From UBA1275 sp038124025 (GTDB taxonomy: Bacteria > Bacteroidota > Rhodothermia > Balneolales > Balneolaceae): 64,000 nt of DNA. Where the stretch lies: NCBI GenBank assembly GCA_038124025.1, contig JAYPBC010000010.1, forward strand, positions 1 through 64,000, written 5' to 3'. Below the pieces are notes generated by a model. It searched no databases. It worked only from the letters and a program-made list of their open reading frames with translations, and was not told the origin of the DNA. Every line of letters starts with the position of its first letter. Position 1 is the first letter of the stretch. The position numbers and the translations under genes are program-made. This document shows positions 16,856 to 25,438 of the stretch, piece after piece.

Positions 16856-17212
16856 GGTATTTATTATTGATGAATGATGGTTGCACTAAGAACAGTTGCT
16901 TCGTCAACCCACAACAAATACCGCTCCGGAATCTTCTGCTATCTAAAGCAGGAGTGAGTAGTCGCCAATCTTAGATGCTTTTTATACTTAATAATAAAAA
17001 TACGTTCTAATTATGAACTTTATGTGAAGAACTAGAAAAAAATCACTTTTTTAGAAGCTTTGCCTCGCCTAGGAATACAGATTCTGAATAGGTAAATTTT
17101 ATGCTATATTCTCCACTTAAGGCAACGAGTTATTTCTTAAACACTCGAGTAGGTCTTTAGTACTTTATATTTATTTCTTACAAAAAGCGGCCAGATTCCC
17201 AGTAAATACGAA
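16856..17212. other. 357-nt intergenic region between azurin and pheA
   Basis: This divergent promoter region has no credible ORF. It contains a hairpin at 16933-16954 (CTTCTGCT/AGCAGGAG, one G-U pair, 6-nt loop) followed by TGAGTAGTCGCC. No T tract follows, so it is not a terminator. The part next to pheA is AT-rich and presumably carries its promoter. I could not identify a T-box, leader peptide or known riboswitch. Confidence 0.5.
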
Positions 17213-18355
17213 ATGAAAGAAAAACTTCACTCTATACGAAATAAGCTAGATGATATTGATAAAAGTATCATTAAAGCTTTAGCCCAACGTCAACAAGTTG
17301 TTAAAGAGGTTGCAGCACTTAAACTCGCTACTAATAGTGGAATTAGAGATCTAGAAAGAGAAGAAAAACTGCTCAATAAAATCCGAGATTTTGCTAATGA
17401 GGAAGGCTTAGACCGGTATTATGCGGAACATTTATTTAGAGAAATAATAACTAATTCGGTTCGTTATCAGACTCACTCGTTAGTGGACCTTCAAAATAAA
17501 AATGGTCAAGGCCATATAAGAGTCAGCTACCAGGGTACCGATGGGGCATATAGCCATCTTGCAGCTATTCGGCATTTTGAGGAGCGACATAAACAAGTCG
17601 ATTATTATGGATACGACACCTTCCAAGAAGCAGCCCAAGCGTTAAAGGACGAACAGGTAGATTTTGCTATGCTACCTATAGAAAATACTACCGCGGGCTC
17701 TATCAATGATATTTATGATATTTTAGGGGCGTCTAATCTGCACATTATAGGGGAAGAAATCATAAAAATTGTGCACTGCTTATTGGCAGTTGAACCGGTT
17801 GATGTGAGCAAGATTAGGCGCATTCTGTCCCACCCAAAAGCCATAGAGCAATGCACACATTTTTTATCCCGCCTTCCTAGGTGCACGGTTGAATCCTATC
17901 TAGATACGGCTATATCGGCTAAGCGTGTACTCGAAGACGGAGATCTATCCCAAGCGGCAATAGCTGGTGCGCATGCGGCAGATTTATACGGGCTTCATAT
18001 AATTGCCCATGATATAGCCAATCAACAAGAAAATTACACTCGTTTTGTGGTGGTAGCTCGTAAAGCGATTGAAGTTGACCCACAATTCCCCTCAAAGACC
18101 TCACTCATGATGGTCACATCCCATCAAGAAGGTTCCTTGGTTGAATGTCTTAATGTATTTCACCGGCATGGGATTAATGTGTGCAAACTTGAATCTCGGC
18201 CTCGAATGAATGAGCCTTTTCGATATTCATTTTACGTAGATATTGAAGCTAATGTATTTGATAGCCATACCGCTGAGGCAATAGAAGAGTTGAGAAGGGA
18301 AGCCGAAGAGGTGAAAATATTCGGCAGCTATCCAAAGCAGCTCAACAGCGATTAA
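17213..18355 (+). CDS. pheA: Bifunctional chorismate mutase / prephenate dehydratase
   Basis: Residues ~1-88 are an AroQ-type chorismate mutase helix bundle (LHSIRNKLDDIDKSIIKALA, RQQVVKEVAALK). Residues ~98-280 are prephenate dehydratase (VSYQGTDGAYSHLAA, FAMLPIENTTAGSINDIYD, and NYTRFVVVAR containing the catalytic TRF). Residues ~290-370 are an ACT domain with GSLVECLNVF (GALV-like) and LESRP, the phenylalanine-binding motifs. The enzyme makes phenylpyruvate from chorismate and should be feedback-inhibited by phenylalanine. The 380-aa length and domain order are those of the classic P-protein. It is transcribed alone and converges on xseA. Confidence 0.95.
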   Translation: MKEKLHSIRNKLDDIDKSIIKALAQRQQVVKEVAALKLATNSGIRDLEREEKLLNKIRDFANEEGLDRYYAEHLFREIITNSVRYQTHSLVDLQNKNGQGHIRVSYQGTDGAYSHLAAIRHFEERHKQVDYYGYDTFQEAAQALKDEQVDFAMLPIENTTAGSINDIYDILGASNLHIIGEEIIKIVHCLLAVEPVDVSKIRRILSHPKAIEQCTHFLSRLPRCTVESYLDTAISAKRVLEDGDLSQAAIAGAHAADLYGLHIIAHDIANQQENYTRFVVVARKAIEVDPQFPSKTSLMMVTSHQEGSLVECLNVFHRHGINVCKLESRPRMNEPFRYSFYVDIEANVFDSHTAEAIEELRREAEEVKIFGSYPKQLNSD

Positions 18356-18397
18356 ACTTGGATGTGTATATTCCAAAACTAAGGGTATGACCTTAGC

Positions 18398-19603
18398 TCA
18401 ATTGCTCTGAGGGTAAAGAGATTTTCTTCCCTGTTTAAATTCAATTTCTAGCTTGGAATCAGTATTTAAAGCCTCTAAGTGACGAACCCAATGTCCATCT
18501 TGCCAAACTCGGGTATATCCTTTTTCCAAAGCTTCATTAGGGTTCATCCGTTCTAGTCGGTGCTCAAGTTCTGTGAAATTCGCTCTATTTTGTTGCATTC
18601 TTTGGCTTAAAAGGTGTTCTAAAGATTGTCGATTATTTCGAACCTTCATGGCAGAGATTTGGAGTCGTTCTTGCACTTTTTTTAGGGCATATGACTTGGC
18701 TAAGTAATCTACCCGTTGTCTAGCCTCGGTCAAACGTTGCTCTAAACGGCGATGAAGTCTTTCGGCGTATTCGTCTAAGCCGGCTAATACATCATCCCGA
18801 TTGGGGGTTGCCAGTACCGCAGCTTGAGTAGGGGTGGCTGCACGCTGATCGGCTACAAAATCTGATATACTGAAATCGATTTCGTGGCCAACCCCACTAA
18901 TAACCGGAATAGGGCAAGAATATATAGCACGGGCAACGGATTCCTCATTAAATGGCCACAAATCCTCGAGTGAACCACCGCCTCGACTCACAATGATTAC
19001 TTGAATGTCCTTAGATGTCCCCAAAAGTTCTAGGGCCTCGCAGATTTCCCCTGCGGCTCTTTCGCCCTGAACACTGGCATGGCAGAGTGTTATTTCGGCC
19101 AATGGCCATCGAGTAGACAGGGTGGATATAATATCTTGAAAGGCGGCGGTTGTACGCGAGCTCACCACTCCAATCTTAGTAGGGAAACGGGGGAGTGTTT
19201 TTTTGTGGCTGGAATCAAATAGACCTTCTGCAGCTAGTTTTTTCTTTAGCCGCTCGAATTCCATTTGTAGTTTCCCAACCCCAATGGCTTCCACTTCTTC
19301 AATGATTAACTGATACCTGCCTTGAGGTTTGTAGACCTGAATAGACCCTCGTAGAATAACTTCTCTTCCATCCTCAAATAAAGAGGCATACCGTTGAGCT
19401 TGGCTTCTCCACATAACACACGGGAGTTGGGCGTTGGAATCTTTTAGTGTACAGTATATATGGCCGTTTGAACTCTTCTTTACATTGCTTAACTCACCAA
19501 GTACACTAATGTTAGTGAAATGTTGTTCTAACAGGACTTTAATGCGTTGAGTGAGTTCACTAACCTTTGGAATATGCTGCTGTGGTGTTTCAAATAAATC
19601 CAT
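18398..19603 (-). CDS. xseA: Exodeoxyribonuclease VII large subunit
   Basis: The 401-aa protein has an N-terminal OB-fold that binds single-stranded DNA (LSNVKKSSNGHIYCTLKD, LPCVMWRSQAQ). The catalytic core carries IGVVSSRTTAAFQDI, VSRGGGSLEDLWPFN and GVGHEIDFSISDFVADQRAATPTQAA. A coiled-coil C-terminus ends in ALEKGYTRVWQDG. With XseB it degrades single-stranded DNA from both ends in repair. The small-subunit gene xseB, often adjacent, is not found on either side. ATG at 19601-19603, divergent from pyrC. Confidence 0.95.
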   Translation of the reverse strand: MDLFETPQQHIPKVSELTQRIKVLLEQHFTNISVLGELSNVKKSSNGHIYCTLKDSNAQLPCVMWRSQAQRYASLFEDGREVILRGSIQVYKPQGRYQLIIEEVEAIGVGKLQMEFERLKKKLAAEGLFDSSHKKTLPRFPTKIGVVSSRTTAAFQDIISTLSTRWPLAEITLCHASVQGERAAGEICEALELLGTSKDIQVIIVSRGGGSLEDLWPFNEESVARAIYSCPIPVISGVGHEIDFSISDFVADQRAATPTQAAVLATPNRDDVLAGLDEYAERLHRRLEQRLTEARQRVDYLAKSYALKKVQERLQISAMKVRNNRQSLEHLLSQRMQQNRANFTELEHRLERMNPNEALEKGYTRVWQDGHWVRHLEALNTDSKLEIEFKQGRKSLYPQSN

Positions 19604-19723
19604 AGTTCAAGATAGCAAATCTCAGATGCTTCTACATCCTTTGCTTTGTTCTATGTATATTTAAAGTGTTAATAAACCGTTTTAATTTTCACACCCATTA
19701 CTTTAAGCCTGCTAGATACGAAC

Positions 19724-21004
19724 ATGCTACTAAAAAACTTGCGAATTGTAACATCCACCACATTAACAGACCAAGTTCAACATATTCGAGTTACTGATGG
19801 ACAAATAGCTGAAATAGGCTCTGAATTGACTGCCCATGATGGGGAGGAAGTTCATGATTTTAAAGGAGCTTATGTAAGTCCTGGCTGGATGGATATGCAT
19901 GTACACTTACGTGAACCAGGTTATGAGCATAAAGAAACCATAGAGCAGGGTTGTGCTGCTGCTGCTTTTGGCGGTTTTACAGCCGTCGCTTGTATGCCGA
20001 ACACAAATCCACCTATACATACCAGAGATGTGGTTGAGTATATTATTTCCAAAGCCAATTTAACTCCGGTAGATGTACATCCAATTGGATGTGTAACCAA
20101 ACATCGAAAGGGGGAAAGCATTTCCGAAATGGCGGATATGAAAAAAGGTGGGGCAGTGGCATTCAGCGATGATGGAGATCCTGTATACGATGCACAGGTA
20201 ATGCGAATAGCCTTAGAGTATTCCTCCATGCTAGATGCCCCTATTATTAATCATGAAGAAGATTTAAGCCTATCCAGACCTGGACATATGAATGAAGGGG
20301 CTGTGTCCACGAGATTAGGAGTAGATGGTACCCCAGGAATAGCCGAAGAAGTCATGATAGCTCGCGATATATTACTTGCTGAATATACCGGAGGCCACGT
20401 TCATGTTGCTCACATCAGTACGGCAGAAGGGGTTGACTTGGTCCGAAAAGCCAAAGCCAAAGGGATACCAGTTACTACAGAGGTATGCCCTCATCATTTC
20501 CATTTGACCGATGAAGAGGTCGAGAAAACCAATTTTAGTACTAATGTAAAGATGCATCCGCCATTACGCACACAGCATGATGTTGAGGCTATGATTGAGG
20601 GTTTAAAGGATGGTACTATCGATGTGATTTGTACGGATCATGCTCCTCATGCGATTGAGGAAAAAGAGGTGGAATTTAACTATGCACCTAATGGTATAAT
20701 TGGACTTGAGACTGCATGGGCCATTACCAATGAGCAATTACTTGCTCCGGGTCATCTAAGTTTGACCTCGTTGATTGATAAGTTATGTGATCAACCCAGA
20801 AAAATTCTTCGTTTAACAGTTCCTACCATAGAGCAGGGGGCTAATGCCAACTTAACCATCTTTAACACCGATGAGCAGTGGGTTTTCGATGATAAAAATG
20901 TTCGCTCAAAATCACATAATTCACCTTATTTAAATAGGAAGTTGACAGGTCGTGCAGTGGCAATTGTCAACAAAGGAGAATTACATGTTAATACTTTGAA
21001 ATAA
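19724..21004 (+). CDS. pyrC: Dihydroorotase, class I
   Basis: The 426-aa amidohydrolase shows MDMHVHLREPGYEHKETI (metal HxH and substrate Arg), AFSDDGDPV, NHEEDLSLS, HVAHIST, EVCPHHFHLT and the catalytic Asp motif CTDHAPHA. Cyclisation of carbamoyl aspartate to dihydroorotate is the third step of pyrimidine synthesis. The length and SDDG motif fit class I dihydroorotases (Bacillus/Aquifex type) rather than the ~345-aa E. coli form. A catalytically dead homologue is unlikely because the metal ligands are intact. It opens a co-directional run: the next gene begins about 30 nt later. Confidence 0.94.
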   Translation: MLLKNLRIVTSTTLTDQVQHIRVTDGQIAEIGSELTAHDGEEVHDFKGAYVSPGWMDMHVHLREPGYEHKETIEQGCAAAAFGGFTAVACMPNTNPPIHTRDVVEYIISKANLTPVDVHPIGCVTKHRKGESISEMADMKKGGAVAFSDDGDPVYDAQVMRIALEYSSMLDAPIINHEEDLSLSRPGHMNEGAVSTRLGVDGTPGIAEEVMIARDILLAEYTGGHVHVAHISTAEGVDLVRKAKAKGIPVTTEVCPHHFHLTDEEVEKTNFSTNVKMHPPLRTQHDVEAMIEGLKDGTIDVICTDHAPHAIEEKEVEFNYAPNGIIGLETAWAITNEQLLAPGHLSLTSLIDKLCDQPRKILRLTVPTIEQGANANLTIFNTDEQWVFDDKNVRSKSHNSPYLNRKLTGRAVAIVNKGELHVNTLK

Positions 21005-21033
21005 TTTGACTACACGTGAAATTGTTATTTGAT

Positions 21034-22608
21034 ATGCCCAAACAAACCTGCACACTACTCATTTTACTGCTTATTTTCACCATCCAAAGCAGCCTCTCAA
21101 CTTCACATGCTCAAAGTACATCAACCAGTTATAGCTTAATAACCTATAATGTTGAGAATCTGTTTGATGCCGACGGTGTGGCCGTTTATTCTGATTATCT
21201 ACCAACCGACCGCCAAGGGAATTCTCAATACACACCCGCAGACGTTCATACCAAAATTAGCCATATCATAGAAGTGCTCAAGGCATATGAAAATGGGGAA
21301 GGTCCGGATATTGTTACGCTAGTCGAGTTAGAAAGTGATCATACCCCGAGGGATCATGGACTTGTGGACCCAGCTGATTTTTTAGGTCAGTACGCCTACA
21401 CTACTCTCCAGCGTATGTTGCACGAAGAGTTTGACGAAAAAATTGCGCAATTGCCATCTGAGTGGTTACTGCTTAAAGGAATGCAGGATGCGCTCTTAGG
21501 GCCATATGAATTGGAGGTAGGGGAGCCAAACCTAGGGTCTTCGGGCAAGCCAGAAAGTGTGCAAAAAAATGTTGTCTATTCTAAATATCCCATTCTACGT
21601 GAGAAAACTCGTGTACACCCTACCGAACGTGCCCGTCCAATTTTAGAGGTCTGGATAGATTTGGAGGGAGATGAGCTAGGAGTTTTTGTGAATCATTGGA
21701 AGTCTGGGGCTAGTAGTGAAGAAATGGAAAAGGTGCGAGTTGGAAATGCAAAGGTGCTGAAAGGCAGAGTTGACGAGCTTTTCGAAGAAAATCCTATGGT
21801 TGATTTGGTCCTCGCCGGTGATTTTAATGCCGATTACAATCAAAAAACAAGGTATGGATTCGCCGAAACGGCCTTGCAGGATGTTATGCAGGTACAAGGG
21901 GATGAAGCCTTAGTAGTCGATGCCACTCTGCAAAGACAACCCCAATGGTACAATTTGTGGTACGAATGGCCTACCGAAGAGCGTGGATCGGATACCTATC
22001 GAGGGTATTGGGGTACTCTTATGCAGCTCATTATTTCTAACGGAATGTATGATGACAAGGGGCTTTCGTATGTAAATCAAAGCTTTAAGGTGGATGATTT
22101 TGGATTCAATACCTATTCAGTTTCGGGCATGCCTAAACGGTGGTCTTCGTTTGGTACAGGTAGTGGATATTCGGATCATTTACCTTTATCTATGATCATT
22201 ACCAAAGCTAAAGAAGCCTTTAAAGGTCCATATAGTTCTAATGATGACCAATTATGGAAACCTATTGCTGTGGAGTATACACAGCCTGAAGAATTGCTGG
22301 ATTCTCAAGCCTTTGAAACTGGGGAGGCTTATAGTGAAATGCGCTATTATGATCAGTATTTTAAGCTCGAGGGCGAATTAAATACCCAAGGGAATATCGA
22401 GATCCTGGGAAATCAAATCGACGTGTATGCCCCGGCTTTTAATTTTGCTGATTTTGCCAGTGAACTAATCCAGCAAAACCATGAGCAATCAACAAATACA
22501 GCGGATAGTATCCCAGTAGAGTTTATTGGAAGGTGGTCTCAATATAGAGGCAATTGGCAATTTGTCATTGAATCGAAGACTTTTGTTCAGCCGCTGCCAA
22601 TAAAGTAA
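21034..22608 (+). CDS. Secreted endonuclease/exonuclease/phosphatase family protein
   Basis: I chose the ATG at 21034 because it begins a clean signal peptide (MPKQTCTLLILLLIFTIQ…SHAQ). An in-frame GTG at 21016 would add six residues. The mature protein has the DNase I-like catalytic motifs YNVENLF, VTLVELES, FVNHWKSG, VLAGDFNAD and YSDHLPLS, so the metal and catalytic residues are intact. Known members hydrolyse phosphodiesters in DNA, RNA or phospholipid headgroups. At 524 aa it has an extra C-terminal region of ~130 residues with no motif I recognise. It is probably periplasmic or secreted, perhaps for phosphate or nucleotide scavenging. Ends 11 nt before tsaB. Confidence 0.85.
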   Translation: MPKQTCTLLILLLIFTIQSSLSTSHAQSTSTSYSLITYNVENLFDADGVAVYSDYLPTDRQGNSQYTPADVHTKISHIIEVLKAYENGEGPDIVTLVELESDHTPRDHGLVDPADFLGQYAYTTLQRMLHEEFDEKIAQLPSEWLLLKGMQDALLGPYELEVGEPNLGSSGKPESVQKNVVYSKYPILREKTRVHPTERARPILEVWIDLEGDELGVFVNHWKSGASSEEMEKVRVGNAKVLKGRVDELFEENPMVDLVLAGDFNADYNQKTRYGFAETALQDVMQVQGDEALVVDATLQRQPQWYNLWYEWPTEERGSDTYRGYWGTLMQLIISNGMYDDKGLSYVNQSFKVDDFGFNTYSVSGMPKRWSSFGTGSGYSDHLPLSMIITKAKEAFKGPYSSNDDQLWKPIAVEYTQPEELLDSQAFETGEAYSEMRYYDQYFKLEGELNTQGNIEILGNQIDVYAPAFNFADFASELIQQNHEQSTNTADSIPVEFIGRWSQYRGNWQFVIESKTFVQPLPIK

Positions 22609-22619
22609 GTTATGCTCCC

Positions 22620-23408
22620 ATGATTTTAGCTATTGAAAGTAGTTCTTCGGTATGTTCGGTTAGCTTGCAAACCAACTCTGGGAATATAATTGATCGTTGG
22701 ACCGAAGGACGAGCCGAGCATTCAAAAAAACTGGTGCCATTCATTGGTGAACTCTTGGAAGAGTCTTCTGGATCGGTGGAGAACGGGTTGAGCTCACTGC
22801 AGAAAGTCATTATTAGTAATGGTCCTGGTTCATATACGGGCCTAAGAATTGCAGGAAGTGCACTAAGAGGTTTGTTATTTAACCAGAAAGTAGAGTTTTG
22901 GGCAGCCTCTACCTTAGCTAGCATAGCCTGCTCGGTGCTTCAGGAACAAAAGCCGTTTTCTGGTATATCAGACGCATCCTCGCAAGCAAAGACATTGTCA
23001 CAAACAAAGGCGTCAGCTCAATCAGCAGGAGCAGTTATTCATTCCGTTATTGACGCGCGTGGAGGCTACAGTTACTATCAACCTTTTGCACTGGAAGAAT
23101 CGGGCTTACGCATCCTTGCCGAACCCAAGAGGGTGGCCAACTCAACGGTGATTAATGCTTTGCATTCCAATGATCAGTCAGTTTTAGCAGGAGCAGGGTG
23201 GGTTAATTTTACTAAGGCACCAACTAGTTCAATACAGCTAGAAATGGAAGAGAAAAAGCAGTTCTTTCATGCTAGAAACCTTCTTACACTAGTTTGTTTA
23301 CCCTCAAAAATAGGTCTTGAAATCGCAATGGTTGACAGGCTTGAACCCTATTACCTAGGCAATAATCAGGTCAACAACACTTATATACCCATCAGTAAAG
23401 AGACCTAG
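22620..23408 (+). CDS. tsaB: tRNA threonylcarbamoyladenosine biosynthesis protein TsaB
   Basis: This is a 262-aa ASKHA-fold protein with MILAIESSSSVCSVSL at the N-terminus, RAEHSKKLVPFI and the diagnostic ISNGPGSYTGLRIAGS block. TsaB pairs with TsaD and TsaE to install t6A at position 37 of ANN-decoding tRNAs. The true metal and nucleotide site of TsaD is absent, as expected. The middle (around residues 110-140) is Ser/Ala/Gln-rich and longer than usual, an insertion of ~25 residues. The gene follows the EEP gene by 11 nt, suggesting co-transcription with pyrC. Confidence 0.92.
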   Translation: MILAIESSSSVCSVSLQTNSGNIIDRWTEGRAEHSKKLVPFIGELLEESSGSVENGLSSLQKVIISNGPGSYTGLRIAGSALRGLLFNQKVEFWAASTLASIACSVLQEQKPFSGISDASSQAKTLSQTKASAQSAGAVIHSVIDARGGYSYYQPFALEESGLRILAEPKRVANSTVINALHSNDQSVLAGAGWVNFTKAPTSSIQLEMEEKKQFFHARNLLTLVCLPSKIGLEIAMVDRLEPYYLGNNQVNNTYIPISKET

Positions 23409-23505
23409 TAAAGGATAAGGTGAGGAGTGCAATGATCACCTCGCTTTTAATTCCCTATTGACGCCAATATTCCCTATTTTCACTCAATTAATTGTACAGT
23501 ACACT

Positions 23506-24351
23506 ATGGCTTGGTTTAAACGCAAAGACAACAACATTCAAACGGCCACCCCAAAAGAAATGCCGGAAGGGGTTTGGATAAAGGTACCAACAACCGGCGA
23601 AATGATCCATAAAAGAGAGCTTGAGCACCATTTATATGTAGATCCGGTAAGCGATTATCACTTCAAAATTGGATCAAAAGAGTACTTCGACCTACTGTTT
23701 GATGGTGACTTTACCGAATTAGGGGCTGAAATTCTGTCAACGGATCCGCTGGCTTTTACCGATCGTAAGAAATACAAAGACCGACTAGAGCAAAGTCAAA
23801 AGAAAACAGGACTCACAGACGCTGTTCGAATTGGAACAGGAGCTATGAATGGTATCTCCATTGTTGTTGGCTGTATGGATTTCAGTTTCATAGGTGGGAG
23901 TATGGGGTCTGTGGTAGGTGAGCGTTTGGGTGTGGCTATCGATTATGCCCGCGAGAAAAAAATACCTCTGATCATAATTTCTCAAACTGGGGGTGCTAGG
24001 ATGATGGAGAGTGTACTAAGCTTGATGCAAATGGCTAAAACGTCGGCCAAGTTAGCTCAACTATCAGAGGCAGGAATTCCTTACGTGTCGTACATGACCA
24101 ATCCTACAACGGGTGGGGTTACAGCTAGCTATGCCATGCTTGGAGATTTTAATATCGCTGAACCTGGAGCTTTAATTGGTTTTGCGGGTCCACGTGTGAT
24201 CCGTCAAACCATCGGACGTGATTTGCCCGATGGATTTCAGACCTCAGAATACTTATTAGAACATGGATTTTTAGATTTCATCGTATCTAGAAAAGAGATG
24301 AAAAATAAACTTACTGAGCTTTTTGAGTTGCTAGGCTTCAAAGCCTCCTAA
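23506..24351 (+). CDS. accD: Acetyl-CoA carboxylase carboxyltransferase subunit beta, lacking the zinc ribbon
   Basis: I start at the ATG at 23506 (MAWFKRKDNN), the conserved beginning of Bacteroidota AccD. A TTG at 23458 would add 16 unlikely residues. The 281-aa protein has the crotonase-like carboxyltransferase core: IVVGCMDFSFIGGSMGSVVGE, IIISQTGGARMMES and PTTGGVTASYAMLGD. It transfers the carboxyl group from biotin to acetyl-CoA in the first committed step of fatty-acid synthesis, with AccA (not in this window). The four cysteines that bind zinc in E. coli AccD are replaced by Val27, Thr30, Asp46 and Ser49, so the N-terminal zinc ribbon is not functional as a metal site. Confidence 0.94.
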   Translation: MAWFKRKDNNIQTATPKEMPEGVWIKVPTTGEMIHKRELEHHLYVDPVSDYHFKIGSKEYFDLLFDGDFTELGAEILSTDPLAFTDRKKYKDRLEQSQKKTGLTDAVRIGTGAMNGISIVVGCMDFSFIGGSMGSVVGERLGVAIDYAREKKIPLIIISQTGGARMMESVLSLMQMAKTSAKLAQLSEAGIPYVSYMTNPTTGGVTASYAMLGDFNIAEPGALIGFAGPRVIRQTIGRDLPDGFQTSEYLLEHGFLDFIVSRKEMKNKLTELFELLGFKAS

Positions 24352-24430
24352 TTGCTCAAGCTACTTAGCCATTAAGCATACCAATTAATAGCTACAACCA
24401 AAGGTTCAGACCTTAGTTATCAGACCCGCC

Positions 24431-25438
24431 ATGAGATTTGCAGATTACGCTAAAATTTATGTTACCGCCGGAAAGGGTGGAGATGGTTCTGCACATTTCA
24501 GACGAGAAAAGTATGTTCCTAAAGGAGGTCCCGACGGGGGTGATGGTGGAAAAGGGGGGGATGTAGTATTAGTGGGTAAGCATCAATTAAACACCTTGCT
24601 CGATTTACGCTACAAAAAGTATATAAAATCGAATAAAGGAGAGAATGGTGCAGGGAGTCGAAAAACGGGATCTTCAGGTGCGGATACTCGATTGGAAGTA
24701 CCCTTGGGGACTGTCGCTTTCGATGCAGATTCAAGAGAACGAGTAGGTGAAATTACCGAGGATGGCCAAGAATTAGTTATTGCGAAAGGTGGAAAAGGTG
24801 GTCTAGGAAATTGGCACTTTAAAAGTTCTACCCGACAAAGCCCTACTTATGCCCAAGAGGGTAAAGAGGGAGTAGAACGAACCATTGAGCTCGAATTAAA
24901 ACTCATCGCCGATGTGGGCTTGGTAGGCTTCCCAAATGCAGGTAAAAGCACTTTGTTATCGGTATTATCCGAAGCCCGACCAAAAATTGCAGACTACCCT
25001 TTTACCACCTTAGAACCAAACTTAGGTGTAGTGAGTTTTTCGGATTACCGTAGTTTTGTGATGGCGGATATACCTGGAATTATAGAAGAAGCTCACAAGG
25101 GAAAAGGATTGGGAGCGCAGTTTCTACGCCATATTGAGCGTAACAATGTGCTCTTATTTGTATTGAGTGTTGAAGCAGATGTTTGCTATGAATACGAAGC
25201 ATTATTAAATGAATTAAAAGCTTACCGCAAAGACCTCTTAGATAAGCCCAAGATTATCGCTCTGTCTAAAATAGATATAAAACAAGACTTTAAGCTGAAA
25301 AAAGATTTGCGTTTGCCATTGGATATTCCCGTTATTACTATTTCCTCGGCCACTGGTTATGGCCTAGATCAGTTAAGAGAAGCACTTTGGAAGGGAATAC
25401 AACATGCAAGAGAGAAAGAGAACACAGAAACAGGCTAA
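24431..25438 (+). CDS. obg: Obg-family GTPase
   Basis: The 335-aa protein has the glycine-rich Obg fold (residues 1-158: AKIYVTAGKGGDGSAHFRRE, GGKGGLGNWHFKS). A GTPase domain follows with G1 GFPNAGKST, G2 DYPFTTLEP, G3 ADIPGIIE, G4 LSKID and G5 ISSATGYG. The C-terminal OCT domain of some Obg proteins is missing, as is usual in this phylum. Obg binds the 50S subunit and links ribosome assembly to growth and the stringent response. The last 35 nt overlap the dprA reading frame, a tight coupling. Confidence 0.95.
   Translation: MRFADYAKIYVTAGKGGDGSAHFRREKYVPKGGPDGGDGGKGGDVVLVGKHQLNTLLDLRYKKYIKSNKGENGAGSRKTGSSGADTRLEVPLGTVAFDADSRERVGEITEDGQELVIAKGGKGGLGNWHFKSSTRQSPTYAQEGKEGVERTIELELKLIADVGLVGFPNAGKSTLLSVLSEARPKIADYPFTTLEPNLGVVSFSDYRSFVMADIPGIIEEAHKGKGLGAQFLRHIERNNVLLFVLSVEADVCYEYEALLNELKAYRKDLLDKPKIIALSKIDIKQDFKLKKDLRLPLDIPVITISSATGYGLDQLREALWKGIQHAREKENTETG

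Noticed and set aside
16856..17212. Riboswitch or T-box in front of pheA
   Set aside because: I could not find a specifier stem, T-box sequence, anti-terminator or Phe-rich leader peptide; the only hairpin lies close to the azurin side.
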